Assembly (NCBI GenBank): GCA_900751665.1
Contig: CAADSV010000030.1
Span: forward strand, 1-14,193
From: an uncultured Collinsella sp.
GTDB lineage: Bacteria; Actinomycetota; Coriobacteriia; Coriobacteriales; Coriobacteriaceae
Reading direction: 5' to 3'
Length of the DNA: 14,193 nucleotides
Shown: positions 12,877 through 14,193 of the stretch, piece after piece
Position numbering within the stretch: position 1 is the first letter of the stretch
Layout: every line of letters begins with the position of its first letter
Position numbers and translations under genes: made by a program
Notes under the pieces: generated by a model
Told to the model about the DNA's origin: nothing
Databases searched by the model: none
What the model saw: the letters and a program-made list of their open reading frames with translations, nothing else

Positions 12877-13887
12877 CTACGCGGTTTTGCCCTCAATGAG
12901 TTCAACGGGGAGCTTGGTATTCGATTCGGGCTTTTCACCGTTAACAAGAGCGATGATGGATTGCGCCGCGAGCTCTCCGATGCGATCGATATCTTGACGA
13001 ACGGTTGTTAAGTCAGGCATAAACGTCATAGTGCGGCGGGCGCCATCCGCGCCCACGACCTTAATATCGTCCGGAGCGCTCAAGCCGCGCCGCTTCATCA
13101 CGTTGAGGCAGATGGCCGCCATCGTGTCGTCTCCCGCAAAGATGCCGTCAATATCGGGGTTCTCATCGAGGATCTTCGCAACGACCGCGCTCTTTTCGTC
13201 GTCGGACTTAACGAACTCGACCTCACGGACAAGCGCGGGCAAACCGGCCTGCTCCACAACATCGTGGTAGGCATCGGTACGCTTATTGGCAGGCATACGC
13301 ATGCGGCTATTGTTGCGCAGGCACAAGATGCGCGAACACCCGTCATCGATCAGGCGACGCGTGGCAAGTTCGCCGATGCCATAGCTGTCGCTCGCAATCT
13401 GAACAGAGGTCTCGCCAAGGTCGCAGTCGATACCAACCAGACTCAAGCCCATCTCGGCATACGCCTCGGCACCGATATTAAGCGAGTTGACGATGACGCC
13501 ATCAACCATATTGCGCCGAAGCATATCGATATAAGAACGCTCAAGATCAGGTCGATTAGCGCTATTGCACAGCAACATCTTAAAACCGTTTTCGGCCAGG
13601 GTACGCTCAACGGCTTGGACCGCTTGGGCATGAAACGGGCTGCTGACATAGGGGACGATCATACCTATTAGATTCAGGCGACCGTTGAGCATGGCACGGG
13701 CGATATCGTTGGGCGTATAGTTGATGCGCTTCATCGCGGCATGGACCTTATCGCGGGTCTCTTGGCTAATATAGCCGCGATTATTAAGCACGCGAGATAC
13801 CGTAGTAGGCGAAACCCCCGCCACCGCTGCAACTTCCTTGATGCCAGGCTTAGCCGAATCCTTAGAACGAGCGCCCTCGCGAGCCAT
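12877..13887 (-). CDS. LacI-family transcriptional regulator of the fructoside locus
   Basis: A 336-residue repressor. ATG 13887 (MAREGARSKD) is chosen because GGGAGGG lies 5-6 bases upstream; two in-frame upstream ATGs would put this site inside the gene. The DNA-binding domain has a helix-turn-helix at about 16-35 (IKEVAAVAGVSPTTVSRVLN), then hinge residues YTPNDIARAML typical of the family. From about residue 72 a periplasmic-binding-protein-like effector domain follows (LIGMIVPYVSSPFHAQAVQAVE; later FAGDDTMA and DDIKVVGADG). It lies upstream of, and parallel to, the GH32-like/PTS/scrB genes, so it probably represses them and responds to a fructoside or its phosphate. An operator-like site just upstream of its own start suggests autoregulation. 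The ScrR group is the likely relative; the effector cannot be told from sequence. Confidence 0.92.
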   Translation of the reverse strand: MAREGARSKDSAKPGIKEVAAVAGVSPTTVSRVLNNRGYISQETRDKVHAAMKRINYTPNDIARAMLNGRLNLIGMIVPYVSSPFHAQAVQAVERTLAENGFKMLLCNSANRPDLERSYIDMLRRNMVDGVIVNSLNIGAEAYAEMGLSLVGIDCDLGETSVQIASDSYGIGELATRRLIDDGCSRILCLRNNSRMRMPANKRTDAYHDVVEQAGLPALVREVEFVKSDDEKSAVVAKILDENPDIDGIFAGDDTMAAICLNVMKRRGLSAPDDIKVVGADGARRTMTFMPDLTTVRQDIDRIGELAAQSIIALVNGEKPESNTKLPVELIEGKTA

Positions 13888-13906
13888 AGCACCCTCCCCC
13901 ATCAAC

Positions 13907-13923
13907 ATGTCATACGTTTACAT
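13907..13923. promoter_or_regulatory. Operator-like site upstream of the lacI gene
   Basis: ATGTCATACGTTTACAT shares ATGTCA..CGTTT.CA with both tandem operators of the fructoside promoter, 20 bp upstream of the chosen start codon. It most likely lets the regulator control its own synthesis. Confidence 0.6.
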
Positions 13924-14057
13924 ACGAACAAAGCATACCCCAACAATAGCCAAAGCAGAACGAAACAACACACCCGCAGAAAAGGGCACGACCCAACCAC
14001 GAACCCCACGCGCACAAATAAAAAGGAGAGTTCCGCCTAAAGGGTGACTACACAGGA

Positions 14058-14090
14058 CCCCCGCCGGGGCTGTTTGGGCTACCTCCCAAA
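14058..14090. repeat. Two adjacent small hairpins in the region upstream of lacI
   Basis: CCCC (14059-14062) with GGGG (14066-14069) and TTTGGG (14073-14078) with CCCAAA (14085-14090) form two short stems in a row. On the minus strand a T-rich tract (TTTTTATTT) follows about 30 bases further on. They may end a minus-strand gene lying beyond the window. The 240-bp stretch 13888-14127 holds nothing else I can support. Confidence 0.25.
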
Positions 14091-14127
14091 ACATTCCGCA
14101 CTGATATTTTCTGTATTGAAGACGTCG

Positions 14128-14193
14128 ATGATGCACCCGTATACCATTGACGTCGACACCATCAGATGCGGACCGCGCGGTGACCCCACATTC
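14128..14193 (+). CDS. Possible 5' end of a plus-strand gene cut by the window edge
   Basis: From ATG 14128 (or the next ATG, 14131) a frame stays open to the last base, reading MMHPYTIDVDTIRCGPRGDP and on: 22 codons with GC-rich third positions. A TTG at 14116 in the same frame is also possible. It would be transcribed away from lacI. No clear ribosome binding site or recognisable domain is present, and an open frame this short can arise by chance. Confidence 0.25.
   Translation, partial: MMHPYTIDVDTIRCGPRGDPTF

Noticed and set aside
13930..14127. T-box, riboswitch or tRNA upstream of lacI
   Set aside because: Only short stems are visible. There is no T-box consensus, no cloverleaf and no known aptamer pattern.

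Overview
The window looks like chromosome of a high-GC actinobacterium of the Coriobacteriia, most likely Collinsella or a close relative. This rests on the gene set, on GC-rich codon use (hand count of bases 361-420: 39 of 60 are G/C) and on general protein character. No rRNA, tRNA or other phylogenetic marker is present to prove it. Almost everything is encoded on the minus strand. The exceptions are the thrB fragment at the left edge, a small two-gene AT-rich unit at 974-1618, and a possible partial gene at the right edge.

Layout, left to right. (1) 1-576 is the 3' part of thrB (homoserine kinase). (2) 577-973 has no gene but holds a long nested palindrome (600-716) and a decayed partial copy of its right end. 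(3) 974-1618 encodes a secreted DUF5626-like protein and a 34-residue single-pass membrane peptide, followed by a hairpin terminator. (4) 1821-3168 (minus) is a probable toxin-antitoxin pair: a DUF3990/ADP-ribosyltransferase-like toxin overlapping a helix-turn-helix antitoxin, with two TATCAC-N4-GTGATA operators upstream. Regions 3 and 4 look like an acquired insert between housekeeping genes. (5) 3270-4639 is an mtnN-ysxC pair, and 4718-5836 is a membrane-anchored class A beta-lactamase-like serine hydrolase. (6) 5837-6130 carries two further repeat-like palindromes, one of which forms the C-terminus of pflA. (7) 6081-6962 is a pyruvate formate-lyase activating enzyme without its partner, and 7137-7991 is a DegV fatty-acid-binding protein. 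(8) 8269-13887 is a beta-fructoside (probably sucrose) utilisation locus: LacI-family regulator, a divergent GH32-like hydrolase, a PTS EIIBC permease and a canonical GH32 sucrose-6-phosphate hydrolase. (9) 13888-14193 is the upstream region of the regulator plus a possible partial plus-strand reading frame.

How the parts work together. In the sugar locus the permease should import and phosphorylate a fructoside, and the two GH32-type enzymes should hydrolyse it. The LacI protein probably binds 17-bp sites sharing ATGTCA..CGTTT.CA. Two of these lie in tandem over the promoter of the hydrolase/PTS transcript, and one lies just upstream of lacI itself. mtnN and ysxC are co-directional, 38 bp apart and probably co-transcribed. 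The toxin-antitoxin pair should repress itself through the paired operators.

The window is also rich in stem-loops. Several of these (600-716, 5996-6060, 6091-6130) behave like dispersed palindromic repeats. Two others (8073-8121, 9734-9775) contain G-U pairs only when read as minus-strand RNA, which suggests they act in the transcripts.
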